This document shows positions 34,242 to 43,447 of a stretch of 64,000 nt of DNA, piece by piece. The notes beneath the pieces were generated by a model. It searched no databases and was not told the origin of the DNA. It saw nothing but the letters and a program-made list of their open reading frames with translations. The translations under genes were made by a program, and so were the position numbers. The first letter of the stretch is position 1. Every line of letters starts with the position of its first letter. The stretch is from Caenimonas sedimenti. Lineage in GTDB: Bacteria; Pseudomonadota; Gammaproteobacteria; Burkholderiales; Burkholderiaceae_C. The stretch is from contig NZ_VOBQ01000012.1 of the NCBI RefSeq assembly GCF_007833165.1, forward strand, positions 124,001 through 188,000. The letters are read 5' to 3'.

Positions 34242-34970
34242 CTATCGGAATTTGCTCTCAGGAACGACTTTCAACTCACCCTCGAGCGACCCCACATACC
34301 CCGACAGCGCCTTCAATTCCGCATTCGAGAATTGCTTGGCGATGGCCGCCATGACGCCGTTGCTGCGGCCGACGTTGGCGTTGTTGTCCGCCTTGTAGGC
34401 CTTGAGCGCGACGAACAGGTAGTCGGCGTGCTGGCCGGAGATCTTCGGGTAGCTCGGGTCGATCGGCTTGGACAGGTTGGCGCCGTGGCACGAGGCGCAG
34501 GCCGCCTTCTGCAGCAGCGCGGCCACTTGCGGGCTCGGCTCGCGGCTGGGCTTGTCGGCCAGCGTCTTGCCGTCCTTGCCGTGGTTCTCGTAGTAGGCCG
34601 AGATGTCCTTCACGTCCTGGTCGGTCAGCGAATCCGCGATGCCGCGCATCGTCGGGTGCTTGCGCTCACCGGTCTTGTAGGCGTTCAGCGCGGCGGCGAT
34701 GTACTTGGCGCTCTGGCCGGAGATCATCGGCACGCGATGCACCTCGGGGAAGCTGGCCTGGTAGCCCTTGATGCCGTGGCAGCCGATGCACATGGCGACC
34801 TTGGCCTCGATGGACTTGGCACCGGCGGGCGCCGGGGCCGGGGCGGCTGGCTTGGCGCCTGCCGCGGCAGGCGCCGCCGCCGGCGCGGAAGCGGCGGGAG
34901 CCTGTGCCTGGGCCAGGTTGGTCGCGCAAGCGACACCCAGGGCGAAAAGCGTGGTCAACAACTTGTTCAT
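34242..34970 (-). CDS. Diheme cytochrome c (c4 type)
   Basis: A 242-residue periplasmic cytochrome. The signal peptide ends at AQAQ, followed by a low-complexity alanine/proline linker (about residues 23-50) and two class I heme domains with CIGCH (near residue 62) and CASCH (near 158). Axial methionines are likely in VPMISGQSAKY and the matching second-domain position. Cytochromes c4 pass electrons to terminal oxidases; the aa3 oxidase in this window is a possible acceptor. The gene is divergent from the MoxR gene. Confidence 0.92.
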   Translation of the reverse strand: MNKLLTTLFALGVACATNLAQAQAPAASAPAAAPAAAGAKPAAPAPAPAGAKSIEAKVAMCIGCHGIKGYQASFPEVHRVPMISGQSAKYIAAALNAYKTGERKHPTMRGIADSLTDQDVKDISAYYENHGKDGKTLADKPSREPSPQVAALLQKAACASCHGANLSKPIDPSYPKISGQHADYLFVALKAYKADNNANVGRSNGVMAAIAKQFSNAELKALSGYVGSLEGELKVVPESKFR

Positions 34971-35071
34971 TTTGCGCGCACAATCCCAGCAGAGAGGTCC
35001 GTTTCGATCAACCGGCGATTATATCGAGGGCGCTCCCCGCCCCCGTTCCGCCAGCACCCTGCCCCATCCCC

Positions 35072-35914
<843 letters not shown>

Positions 35915-35922
35915 ATCGCGCC

Positions 35923-36138
35923 ATGCATCCGCTGCTGCTCGAAGGCCTGACCGACGCCATCGGCTTCGTGGGCGGCGCACTGGTCGCCTACTGGCTCGGC
36001 AAGCTGTTGGGATTCGATCCGCTGGCCCCGGGGTATGGCGGCAGCACGCTCGGGGGCATCGTGCTGGTCGGCCTGGGCGGCGGCCTGGGTCTGCAAGTGG
36101 CGCGCCGCTGGCGCGCGAAAGCCAGGAAGGGCGAGTGA
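35923..36138 (+). CDS. Small glycine-rich membrane protein
   Basis: A 71-residue protein with two predicted transmembrane helices (about 11-27 and 41-58) rich in glycine, and a basic tail (ARRWRAKARKGE). I do not recognise the family. It begins eight bases after the MoxR stop and its own stop overlaps the next start (TGATG), so it is part of the MoxR-VWA operon and may anchor the complex at the membrane; that is inference. Confidence 0.72.
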   Translation: MHPLLLEGLTDAIGFVGGALVAYWLGKLLGFDPLAPGYGGSTLGGIVLVGLGGGLGLQVARRWRAKARKGE

Positions 36139-36737
36139 TGCGCAAACCCGAACCCGTCACGCTGGAGGCGCCCTCCGTCCGGCTGGAGCCGATGACGGCG
36201 GACCACGTGGCCGCGCTCGAGGCGGCCGCGCGCGACGGCGAACTCTGGAACCTGCGCGTCACTTCGGTGCCCGCGCCGGGCGAAGCCGCCCAGTACGTGC
36301 AGGATGCCCTCAAGGGCCGCGACAAAGGCCACATGCTGCCCTTCGTCGTGGTCGACACCGCGAGCGGCCGCGTGATCGGCAGCACGCGCTACCACGACAT
36401 CGTCGTGCCGGTGGAACGCGTGGAGATCGGCTACACCTGGTACGGCAAGAGCTGGCAGCGCAGCCACGTCAACACCACCTGCAAGCTGCTGCTGATGTCG
36501 CACGCCTTCGAGACGCTCGGCGCCCAGCTGGTGGGCTGGCGCACCGACAACTACAACTTCGCCAGCCAGCGCGCGATCGAGCGCCTGGGCGCGAAAAAGG
36601 ACGGTGTGCTGCGGCACCACTCGCCGCGGCGCGACGGAACCATCCGCGACACGGTGATGTACAGCATGACCGCCGGCGAATGGCCGGAGGTGAAAGCGCA
36701 CCTGCAATATCAGCTGACCCGGCCCCGGGAGACCTGA
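36138..36737 (+). CDS. GNAT-family N-acetyltransferase
   Basis: A 199-residue acetyltransferase resembling the RimJ/RimL type. Beginning RKPEPVTLEAPSVRLEPMT, it has the beta4 strand VERVEIGYTWYGKSWQRSHVNTTCKLLLM (the acetyl-CoA pyrophosphate loop follows) and the C-terminal VGWRTDNYNFASQRAIERLGAKKDGVLRHH typical of this group. The substrate may be a protein N-terminus or an amine. The ATG at 36138 overlaps the upstream stop (TGATG) and has AGGAAGG seven bases before it; a GTG three bases earlier is less likely. It sits between MoxR and VWA genes, so modification of a component of that system is possible. Confidence 0.87.
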   Translation: MRKPEPVTLEAPSVRLEPMTADHVAALEAAARDGELWNLRVTSVPAPGEAAQYVQDALKGRDKGHMLPFVVVDTASGRVIGSTRYHDIVVPVERVEIGYTWYGKSWQRSHVNTTCKLLLMSHAFETLGAQLVGWRTDNYNFASQRAIERLGAKKDGVLRHHSPRRDGTIRDTVMYSMTAGEWPEVKAHLQYQLTRPRET

Positions 36738-36738
36738 C

Positions 36739-37929
36739 ATGCTCATCGACTTCTTCTACACCCTGCGCAGTGCCAAGCTGCCGGTCTCGGTCAAGGAATA
36801 CCTGGTCCTGCTCGAAGCGGTGAAGGAGGGCGTGGTCGGCCCCGAGAGCGACGGCGCCTACAGCATGGACGACTTCTACTTCCTTTCGCGCACGGCGCTG
36901 GTGAAGGACGAGAAGCACTACGACAAGTTCGACCGCGCCTTCTCCGCCTACTTCAAGGGCGTCGAAATGCTGGCCGACTTCACCAAGGACATCCCGCTCG
37001 AGTGGCTGCGCAAGAACCTCGAGCTCGAACTCTCGCCGGAAGAACGCGCGAAGATCGAGAAAATGGGCTGGGACGAGCTGATGGAGACGCTGAAGAAGCG
37101 CTTCGAGGAGCAGAAAGAACGCCACGAGGGCGGCAGCAAGATGATCGGCACCGGCGGCACCTCGCCCTTCGGCGCCTACGGCGTCAACCCGCAGGGCATC
37201 CGCATCGGCCAGGACAAGAGCCGCAACAAGAGCGCGGTGAAGGTCTGGGACCAGCGGGCCTACAAGGACTACGACGACACGCAGGAGCTGGGCACGCGCA
37301 ACATCAAGATCGCGCTGCGCCGCCTGCGCAAGTTCGCGCGCGAGGGAGCGGCCGACGAACTCGACCTCGACGACACCATCCGCTCCACCGCCGCCAACGC
37401 CGGCTGGCTGGACATCAAGATGGTGCCAGAGCGCCACAACAACGTGAAGGTGCTGCTCTTGATGGACGTGGGCGGCACCATGGATGAACACATCCACCGG
37501 GTGGAAGAGATGTTCTCCGCGGCCAAGGCGGAGTTCAAGCACCTGGAGTTCTACTACTTCCACAACTGCGTCTACGACTTCATGTGGAAGAACAACCGGC
37601 GGCGCTTCAGCGAGAAATTCCCGACCTGGGACATCATCCGCAAGTACAACAAGGACTACAAGCTGATCTTCGTGGGCGACGCCACCATGAGCCCCTACGA
37701 GATCCTGCAGCCGGGCGGCAGCGTGGAATACAACAACGAGGAAGCCGGCGCCGAGTGGATGCAGCGCCTGACCAATGCCTTCCCCAAGTTCGCCTGGATC
37801 AACCCGGAGCCGCAGGGCGTCTGGCAATACCGGCAAAGCATCAGCGTCATGCAGCAGCTGGTGAACCACCGGATGTACCCGCTCACCATCAAGGGCCTCG
37901 AAGAAGCCATGCGGCTGCTGACGAAGTAG
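36739..37929 (+). CDS. VWA-domain CoxE-like protein
   Basis: A 396-residue cytosolic protein of the CoxE/VWA type that pairs with MoxR ATPases. The N-terminal 230 residues are charged and helical (LRSAKLPVSVKEYLVLLEAV, EKMGWDELMETLKKRFEEQ), followed by a von Willebrand A domain. The metal-ion site, usually DXSXS, reads DVGGTMDE near residue 242, keeping the aspartate and threonine but replacing both serines with glycine. FVGDATMSPYEI may complete the site. It starts one base after the GNAT stop. With MoxR it probably works as an ATP-driven chaperone; the client is not in the window. Confidence 0.9.
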   Translation: MLIDFFYTLRSAKLPVSVKEYLVLLEAVKEGVVGPESDGAYSMDDFYFLSRTALVKDEKHYDKFDRAFSAYFKGVEMLADFTKDIPLEWLRKNLELELSPEERAKIEKMGWDELMETLKKRFEEQKERHEGGSKMIGTGGTSPFGAYGVNPQGIRIGQDKSRNKSAVKVWDQRAYKDYDDTQELGTRNIKIALRRLRKFAREGAADELDLDDTIRSTAANAGWLDIKMVPERHNNVKVLLLMDVGGTMDEHIHRVEEMFSAAKAEFKHLEFYYFHNCVYDFMWKNNRRRFSEKFPTWDIIRKYNKDYKLIFVGDATMSPYEILQPGGSVEYNNEEAGAEWMQRLTNAFPKFAWINPEPQGVWQYRQSISVMQQLVNHRMYPLTIKGLEEAMRLLTK

Positions 37930-37977
37930 CAACACCTTCGTTTCGATTTGTAGCCGGATTGCAGCTCGGCTGCTAGC

Positions 37978-40218
37978 ATGCGGCGGGTGAGCACAGGCCG
38001 CCTTTCCATCCTCGTCGAGGAAGACGTCGATCTTCCCCTCCCCAAGGCGGCCGGAGGGGCGCTGACGGGCGGCCTCCTGGCGCTGGGCACCATCCTGCCG
38101 CAGACGCTGGCGCTGGTGGCCATCGCCTATGCGCCGCTGCTGCTGGTGGGCCTGCCCCTCAACCCCCTGTGGTGCCTGTGGTCCGCCATCGCCGGCATCA
38201 CGATCATGTTCATCCTGGCGCGCGGCGGCGGCGCGATCTTCGGCGTGCGTCCGGGCGCGGCGCTGCTGTACGCGTCCACCCTGACCACCTGCATCGGCCT
38301 GGCGCCCTCCCTCAAGCTGCAGGCCGCGGGCGTGATGGCGCTCGCGGCGGCCTGCATGACCGTCGCGGGCATCGTCATCTGGCTGTCGGTGCGCACCGGC
38401 GCCACCGCCTTCGCCCGCTACCTGCCGGCCCCCGTGGGCCGCGGCCTCAGCCTCGGCTTCGGCCTCACGATCCTCTGGATCCAGGTCAAGACGCTGGGAG
38501 GCTGGTTCATCAACGCCAAGGGCGGCTTCCAGTACCCCATCGCCGCGATCGCCGCGGCCTTCCTGGTGCTGGTGCTGCTGGCCGTGGCGCTCCCCTGGCG
38601 CAAGAAGCACCCCAACAAGCCCTACCTGCTGCTCTTGCTGCCCGTTGCGGCCGCTGTCGTCTGGGGCATCGAGTACGTCACCAGCATCCCGTTCGGCTGG
38701 ATCGCAGCACCGGCAGTCAAGGCTCCGATGGACCTGCTGCCGCTTTGGCTGCCGCAGAATCTGGGCGGCGCCGTGCCGCAGGTGGACCACTTGCAGGCGC
38801 TGCTGCCCGTGATCACCGTGCTGATCGGGCAGGCGTTGTTCGTCGCCTTCACTTTCATGGTGGACGCCGCCGGCAACGCCGCGGCGCTGGAGAACCTCAC
38901 GGGCGATGCCTACGACCTCAACGGCGAGTTGCGCGCCAGCGCCATCACCATGATCACGTTGCCGTGGTTCGGCCTGGTGCCGGCCTCGAGCATGATCGCC
39001 GCGACGCGGCCCCTTTACGACAACGGCATCAAGAACGCGCAGGCCATCTGGCTGGGCAACCTGGTCGTGATCGCCGGGCTGCTGGGCCTGGTGGGGCTGG
39101 TCTGGCTGGGCCTGAACCGCTTGCCGCTGGTCTATGTCGTGGCGGCGCTGGTGATCATCGGCCTGAACCTGCTCGAGCCCAGCCTGTTCGAGCGCCCCGG
39201 CCGCAGCCAGGGCGAGCGCCAGATGTGGTGGCAGACATGGCTGATCGGCCTCGTCTTCGCGCTCTCCAGCGGCATCTTCGCCATGCTGGCCGGCTTCGCC
39301 GTGGCGGTCGGCCAGCTGGTGAAAGGCGTCGAGGGCACCATCATCCGCTCGACCTACACCTTGAAGGACATCCGCTCGCGCCGCTGGCGCAACGAGGAAG
39401 AAGACGCGCTGATCCGCCGCTCGGGCGAGCGCTGCGTGGTCATCGCGCTGCAAGGCACCGCGAGCTTCGCCGTCGCCCGGCGCATCCGCGAGGAGATCAG
39501 CCGCCTGGTCAACCCGAAGAACATGGACGTGCTGCTGGTCGATGCGCACCGCGTGACGCACTGGGACCTGACCGCGCTGGAAGCCTTCAAGCGCATGGCC
39601 GACGAGTTCCAGCGCACGCACGTCGAATTCATGCTGAGCCACCCGACCGCCGACGTGCGCAAGATGCTGTCCGAAACGATCATGATGTTCAGCAACACCG
39701 ACAAGGCGCTGGAGTGGGCCGAGAACGAAATCCTGCGCCGCCAGGGCATCGCCCCGGCGCTGCAGAACAAGCCGTACTCGCGGGTCGATGCCCTGCCCCT
39801 GGTGGCCGAGATGAGCGACGAAGGCCGGCGGCTGCTGTCCAGCCATGGCAAGGTGATCACGGTGGCGGCCGGCATGCCCGTGTTCAATGCCGGCGACAAC
39901 GACGGCTCGCTGCTGGTGGTGCTGGCCGGCAACGTCAGCATCGAGGTGCCCGCGGCGCCGGGCTCCGAGGCGCTGCGCGTGGCGAGCTTCGGCACGGGCA
40001 TGGTCTTTGGCGAGATGGCCTTCCTCGATGGCACACCGCGATCGGGCAAGGCCACCGCCACCAGTTCCTGCCAGCTGTTCCTGCTGTCCCGCAACAATTT
40101 CGCCACCTGGGCCCAGCAATATCCGCATGACGCGCAGCTGCTGTTGAACAACATCGCCAAGCAGCTGTCGCACCGGCTGCGCTTCACCACGGGACAGCTG
40201 ATCGCCGTGAATGCCTAG
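37978..40218 (+). CDS. SulP transporter fused to STAS and cyclic-nucleotide-binding domains
   Basis: A 746-residue fusion. Residues about 20-450 form the multi-helix SulP anion transporter core (PLPKAAGGALTGGLLALGTI, AFTFMVDAAGNAAALENLTG). A STAS domain follows (about 475-570, CVVIALQGTASFAVARRIREE, DAHRVTHWDLTALEAFKRM). A cyclic-nucleotide-binding domain ends the protein (about 620-740) with a phosphate-binding cassette FGEMAFLDGTPRSGKATA. Sulfate, bicarbonate or dicarboxylate import gated by cAMP or c-di-GMP is plausible, but ligand and substrate are unproven. The start at 37978 follows the VWA gene by 48 bases. tRNA-Arg lies directly downstream. Confidence 0.9.
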   Translation: MRRVSTGRLSILVEEDVDLPLPKAAGGALTGGLLALGTILPQTLALVAIAYAPLLLVGLPLNPLWCLWSAIAGITIMFILARGGGAIFGVRPGAALLYASTLTTCIGLAPSLKLQAAGVMALAAACMTVAGIVIWLSVRTGATAFARYLPAPVGRGLSLGFGLTILWIQVKTLGGWFINAKGGFQYPIAAIAAAFLVLVLLAVALPWRKKHPNKPYLLLLLPVAAAVVWGIEYVTSIPFGWIAAPAVKAPMDLLPLWLPQNLGGAVPQVDHLQALLPVITVLIGQALFVAFTFMVDAAGNAAALENLTGDAYDLNGELRASAITMITLPWFGLVPASSMIAATRPLYDNGIKNAQAIWLGNLVVIAGLLGLVGLVWLGLNRLPLVYVVAALVIIGLNLLEPSLFERPGRSQGERQMWWQTWLIGLVFALSSGIFAMLAGFAVAVGQLVKGVEGTIIRSTYTLKDIRSRRWRNEEEDALIRRSGERCVVIALQGTASFAVARRIREEISRLVNPKNMDVLLVDAHRVTHWDLTALEAFKRMADEFQRTHVEFMLSHPTADVRKMLSETIMMFSNTDKALEWAENEILRRQGIAPALQNKPYSRVDALPLVAEMSDEGRRLLSSHGKVITVAAGMPVFNAGDNDGSLLVVLAGNVSIEVPAAPGSEALRVASFGTGMVFGEMAFLDGTPRSGKATATSSCQLFLLSRNNFATWAQQYPHDAQLLLNNIAKQLSHRLRFTTGQLIAVNA

Positions 40219-40242
40219 ATGGCGCGCACGTGGACAGCCCCC

Positions 40243-40248
40243 TACAAT
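40243..40248 (+). promoter_or_regulatory. Possible -10 box of the tRNA-Arg gene
   Basis: TACAAT lies 10 bases before the tRNA, just after the transporter stop codon. No convincing -35 hexamer is visible at the normal distance, so this is a weak call. Confidence 0.35.
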
Positions 40249-40258
40249 GGCGCCCGCC

Positions 40259-40333
40259 GCCGCCGTAGTTCAATGGATAGAACGAGCGCCTCCTAAGCGC
40301 TAGATGTGGGTTCGATTCCCGCCGGGGGCGCCA
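40259..40333 (+). tRNA. tRNA-Arg (anticodon CCU)
   Basis: A 75-base cloverleaf with encoded CCA. Anticodon stem AGCGC/GCGCT encloses the loop CTCCTAA, with anticodon CCU at 40292-40294, reading AGG. The T arm GTGGG-TTCGATT-CCCGC and the D arm GTTC/GAAC are normal. The acceptor stem pairs GCCGCCG (40259-40265) with CGGGGGC (40323-40329), which leaves a G-G mismatch at the fourth pair (40262 with 40326). AGG codons are rare in such a GC-rich genome, so this is a minor isoacceptor. Confidence 0.95.
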
Positions 40334-40422
40334 GCCGGGCGTCCGCCAGTCTCCGGGACCGTCCCGTCCCTGCAGCTTGAGCGCTCCTCGAACCCCGCAT
40401 CACCGATGCAGTGCACCGGCCA

Positions 40423-40833
40423 TCAATTGGTGACCGGTTGGGTGATTGGCTTGCCCTTGTCCACCACGAACGTGATGGCAACACGCGCAGGAGTATCGCC
40501 AACGTTCGTTGCCTGATGGATCAGACCTTTGGGGTTGTGATAGACATCGCCTGCCGTCACCCGCCGTGCTGCACGGCCTTCGGCAGTGAGCTCGAGTGTG
40601 CCTTGAAGAACGACGGTGTACTCATCTCCTGGGTGCGTGTGGCGGCCCGTCGTACCTCCAGGCGCGAACTCAACCGCGAGCATGACTGTCTCTTTGGTGT
40701 CGTCCCCGCTCAGGGTCGTTCGCAGTAGCGGCTTCGCAGTCATCCCGGACGCTTGAGCAGAGGCAGTTGTCGATGCCAAGCACGCGAGCAACATGCCGAA
40801 TACGACTGCGATGGGGAAGCGACTACGGATCAT
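40423..40833 (-). CDS. Secreted cupin-domain protein
   Basis: A 136-residue periplasmic single-domain cupin. The signal peptide runs to about residue 27 (TASAQA). Cupin motif 1 is GRHTHPGDEYTVVLQGTLEL, with two histidines and a glutamate as metal ligands, and motif 2 is DVYHNPKGLIHQATN. Secreted cupins of this kind are of unknown substrate and can be small oxygenases, isomerases or sensors. It stands alone, convergent with the tRNA and divergent from the small gene behind the SOS-like box. Confidence 0.9.
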   Translation of the reverse strand: MIRSRFPIAVVFGMLLACLASTTASAQASGMTAKPLLRTTLSGDDTKETVMLAVEFAPGGTTGRHTHPGDEYTVVLQGTLELTAEGRAARRVTAGDVYHNPKGLIHQATNVGDTPARVAITFVVDKGKPITQPVTN

Positions 40834-40903
40834 GGTCTGTCCTGCGAAGTGGAAGGGCTATGGTACAGCTCGCAGCGCAAAGCCGGCACGCCGCGCTGCA
40901 ATG

Positions 40904-40923
40904 TACTGTATGCTTTTACAGTG
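40904..40923. promoter_or_regulatory. SOS-like LexA box
   Basis: TACTGTATGCTTTTACAGTG contains CTGT (40906-40909), eight bases, then ACAG (40918-40921), the LexA-box layout used in E. coli and many betaproteobacteria, with flanking bases TA and TG close to consensus. It ends 24 bases before the ATG of the small unknown gene at 40948 and 70 bases before the divergent cupin gene. Chance occurrence cannot be excluded. Confidence 0.6.
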
Positions 40924-40947
40924 TCAATACAAGCACTGGAAAACCTC

Positions 40948-41307
40948 ATGCCGTACCCCTATTTCGTCGCGCTCGTCAATGCGCCCGCCCTCACATCGAC
41001 CGCCCGGGTCGAAGCCGAAGGCCGATATGCAAAGTCGCTGGAGAGCGCGTTCGGCGGCCCGGACGGCGTGGCTGCCGCGTTCAAGGCCTGGAGCGCCGCG
41101 CTGGACACTGCGCCCGAGGACCTGGACGCCGACACGATGGCCCTGGCAGCCCGCTGGCACCGTGTGGCCGATCAAGCGCGCCAAGAGGGGATGCGAGGCC
41201 TCGGGGAGGCGCCCGGCGCGCACTTCGAAGTGCGGCTGCCGATCAGCGGCATTCTGCTGGCCAACAGCCCCGGGACGGCTGCGAACGCGCTGAGACCGTC
41301 GGCGTGA
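40948..41307 (+). CDS. Small unknown protein behind an SOS-like box
   Basis: A 119-residue soluble protein that I do not recognise. It begins MPYPYFVALVNAPALTSTAR, contains an acidic helical middle (FKAWSAALDTAPEDLDADTM) and ends with a less structured, proline-poor tail. There is no signal peptide, membrane segment or catalytic motif. A GTG at 40921 in the same frame would overlap the LexA-type box; the ATG at 40948 is preferred. If the box is real it would be DNA-damage inducible. The base composition is slightly less GC-rich upstream, which could point to recent acquisition. Confidence 0.55.
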   Translation: MPYPYFVALVNAPALTSTARVEAEGRYAKSLESAFGGPDGVAAAFKAWSAALDTAPEDLDADTMALAARWHRVADQARQEGMRGLGEAPGAHFEVRLPISGILLANSPGTAANALRPSA

Positions 41308-41346
41308 ATCCGAGCCGTGACGAGCGGAAGCATGTACTCTCTTTGC

Positions 41347-41622
41347 ATGACCCATGCTCTTCCCCGCTTCATCTCCACCGCCGCCGCGTTCGGGGCATTG
41401 TTGGCCGGATGCGCCGTCGATCCAGGCTTCATGCCGGCCGCTGAAACGCGATCACTGAATAACCCCGGCCCCGCCGTCGTGGTGACCCCTGTGGTTGCGG
41501 CAACCATTGCCTCAACCCAAGAGGTGACCTGCCGGGCCGAAGCGTATCGCCGATCGTTCGAGGACCCCGCGGCGCGGGACCTGATCTACGGTCAGGCCTA
41601 CCGGGACTGCATGCGCCGATAG
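41347..41622 (+). CDS. Small lipoprotein of unknown function
   Basis: A 91-residue exported protein. The hydrophobic signal and lipobox FGALLAGC (cysteine at residue 22) mark a lipoprotein; the mature part has a proline/valine-rich stretch (GPAVVVTPVVAATIAST) and a C-terminal region with two cysteines (VTCRAEAYRR and YRDCMRR) that may form a disulfide. No family is recognised. Starts at 41317 (GTG) and 41332 (ATG) are alternatives; 41347 gives the most typical signal peptide. It is convergent with purT (6 bases between stops). Confidence 0.65.
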   Translation: MTHALPRFISTAAAFGALLAGCAVDPGFMPAAETRSLNNPGPAVVVTPVVAATIASTQEVTCRAEAYRRSFEDPAARDLIYGQAYRDCMRR

Positions 41623-41628
41623 ATTTCC

Positions 41629-42855
41629 TCAGGCCCGGCGCGGCTTCACCCGGGCCGCTGCCTGCTTCGCCACGGCGCGGGCCTGATCGGTGTCCGCACC
41701 GCGCGCCAGCGCCACGCCCATGCGTCGCTTGCTGAAGCTCTCGGGCTTGCCGAACAGGCGCAGATCGGTCCCCGGCAGGGCCAACGCTTCATCGACGCCG
41801 TCGAACACGATGCCCTGGGCTTCCATGCCGCCATAGATCACGGCACTGGCGCCCGGGTTGCGCAGGCTGGCATCCACGGGCAGCCCCAGGATGGCACGTG
41901 CGTGCAGTTCGAACTCGCTCTGCCACTGCGTGATCAGTGTCACCAGGCCCGTGTCGTGCGGCCGCGGGCTGACCTCGCTGAACCACACCTGCTCGCCCTG
42001 CACGAACAGCTCCACGCCGAACAGGCCCAGGCCGGCCGGTTCGCCCTGCAAGCCCTGTCCCAGGTTGTCGGTGACGGCCTTGGCAATCTCGCGCGAGCGC
42101 TGCAGCGCCTGCGGCGGCATGGGCATGGGCTGCCAGCTCTCCACATAGTCGCCGCTCACCTGCACATGGCCGATGGGGTCGCAGAAGTGCGTCTGGATGC
42201 TGCCGTCGGCCGCCCGGGCCCGCACGGTGAGCAGCGTGATCTCGTAGTCGAAGGCGATGAAGCCCTCGACGATCACGCGGCCGTGGCTCACGCGGCCACC
42301 CGCCATCGCGTAGTCCCAGGCTTTCTGCACATCGGCGGGTCCTTCGATCTTGCTCTGACCCTTGCCGCTGCTGCTCATCACGGGCTTGACGATGCAGGGG
42401 TAGCCGATGCCCGCATCGATGGCGGCCTGAAGTTCGGCCAGCGAATCGCAGAACTGATAGGGGCTGGTCGGCAGGGCCAGCGTCTCGGCCGCCAGGCGGC
42501 GGATGCCTTCGCGATCCATGGTCAGGCGCGCGGCGCGGGCCGTGGGCACCACCTTCACCACCCCGGCGGCTTCCAGCTCCTGCAGCATCGGCGTGGCGAT
42601 GGCCTCGATCTCCGGCACCACCAGGTCGGGCTTCTCGGCCTCGATCAGCGCCTTCAGCTGCGCCGGATCGCTCATGGTGATGGTGCGCGCATGATGCGCC
42701 ACCTGGTGGCCGGGGGCATGCTCATAGCGGTCCACCGCGATGGTTTCCACGCCCAGGCGCTGCAGCGCGATCAGCACTTCCTTGCCCAGCTCGCCGGCTC
42801 CCAGCAGCATGACCTTGGTGGCATGGGGAGACAGGGGCGTGCCGAGCGTGGTCAT
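41629..42855 (-). CDS. purT: Formate-dependent phosphoribosylglycinamide formyltransferase
   Basis: PurT makes formyl-GAR from GAR, ATP and formate, the folate-independent version of the third step of purine synthesis. The 408-residue ATP-grasp protein has the N-terminal [22 protein letters not shown], the P-loop-like region [30 protein letters not shown] and GLFGVELFV with [10 protein letters not shown] (metal ligands). The ATG at 42855 matches the usual start; the longer frame to 42900 is unlikely. It probably stands alone, 81 bases after the preceding gene. Confidence 0.95.
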   Translation of the reverse strand: MTTLGTPLSPHATKVMLLGAGELGKEVLIALQRLGVETIAVDRYEHAPGHQVAHHARTITMSDPAQLKALIEAEKPDLVVPEIEAIATPMLQELEAAGVVKVVPTARAARLTMDREGIRRLAAETLALPTSPYQFCDSLAELQAAIDAGIGYPCIVKPVMSSSGKGQSKIEGPADVQKAWDYAMAGGRVSHGRVIVEGFIAFDYEITLLTVRARAADGSIQTHFCDPIGHVQVSGDYVESWQPMPMPPQALQRSREIAKAVTDNLGQGLQGEPAGLGLFGVELFVQGEQVWFSEVSPRPHDTGLVTLITQWQSEFELHARAILGLPVDASLRNPGASAVIYGGMEAQGIVFDGVDEALALPGTDLRLFGKPESFSKRRMGVALARGADTDQARAVAKQAAARVKPRRA

Positions 42856-42936
42856 GGTGGGCCTTGAGAAATCGGGTGGAGGAAAAGCGCAGGCCCGCAC
42901 TGTACCCGGCTGCGTGCGGCGACCCGCAGACTGCCG

Positions 42937-43371
42937 CTAGGAGCAGGAGGTCGGCTCGGCGCCTGACACAGAGGACGCCTGGCGGTCCAGCGGCGCCGGA
43001 TCGCTGCCCGGCGGGCTCGTCAGCCAGTCGATCGCGGCCTCGGGCAAGTCGAACATGCGCACGTCGAGGCCATCGCGCCGCGCCACCTTCTCGCCCGCAC
43101 GCGTCATCCGATGCGGCCGCACGAGCGAGGCGACACGGGAGATGTGGATCATGCTCGCGGCGACTTCCTTGCCGATCTGCGCGTGTTCCGCCGCGGTGAA
43201 ATGCGTGCGCACGCCGCGCAGGTCGAACAGCACCGGCCGGCCGGCCCAGGCGTCGCTTTCGATGCCGATCAGGTGGAGCATGGAGATGAACTGGTCGAGC
43301 GAAGGCTGGCCCTTCAACTCCACCCGGACGAACGCCGGGTTGCGCTTGATGATGTGGACATCGAAGCTCAT
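42937..43371 (-). CDS. SpoIIAA-like/STAS-fold protein, unknown function
   Basis: A 144-residue soluble protein. FVRVELKGQPSLDQFISMLHLIG and GRPVLFDLRGVRTHFTAAEHAQIGKEVAAS resemble the alternating strand-helix layout of SpoIIAA-like STAS proteins, though the phosphorylatable serine cannot be confirmed. The last 25 residues are disordered. The ATG at 43371 follows GGAAG; an earlier ATG at 43392 is possible. Its role is unknown and the neighbours (purT, cytochrome c) give no clue. Confidence 0.65.
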   Translation of the reverse strand: MSFDVHIIKRNPAFVRVELKGQPSLDQFISMLHLIGIESDAWAGRPVLFDLRGVRTHFTAAEHAQIGKEVAASMIHISRVASLVRPHRMTRAGEKVARRDGLDVRMFDLPEAAIDWLTSPPGSDPAPLDRQASSVSGAEPTSCS

Positions 43372-43447
43372 TGCTTCCACACCTTGCCACAACAGGGGCC
43401 GGGTGTGGCGGAAATTTGGGCCGCCGCCCGCCCGCCGTCGTCGAAAA

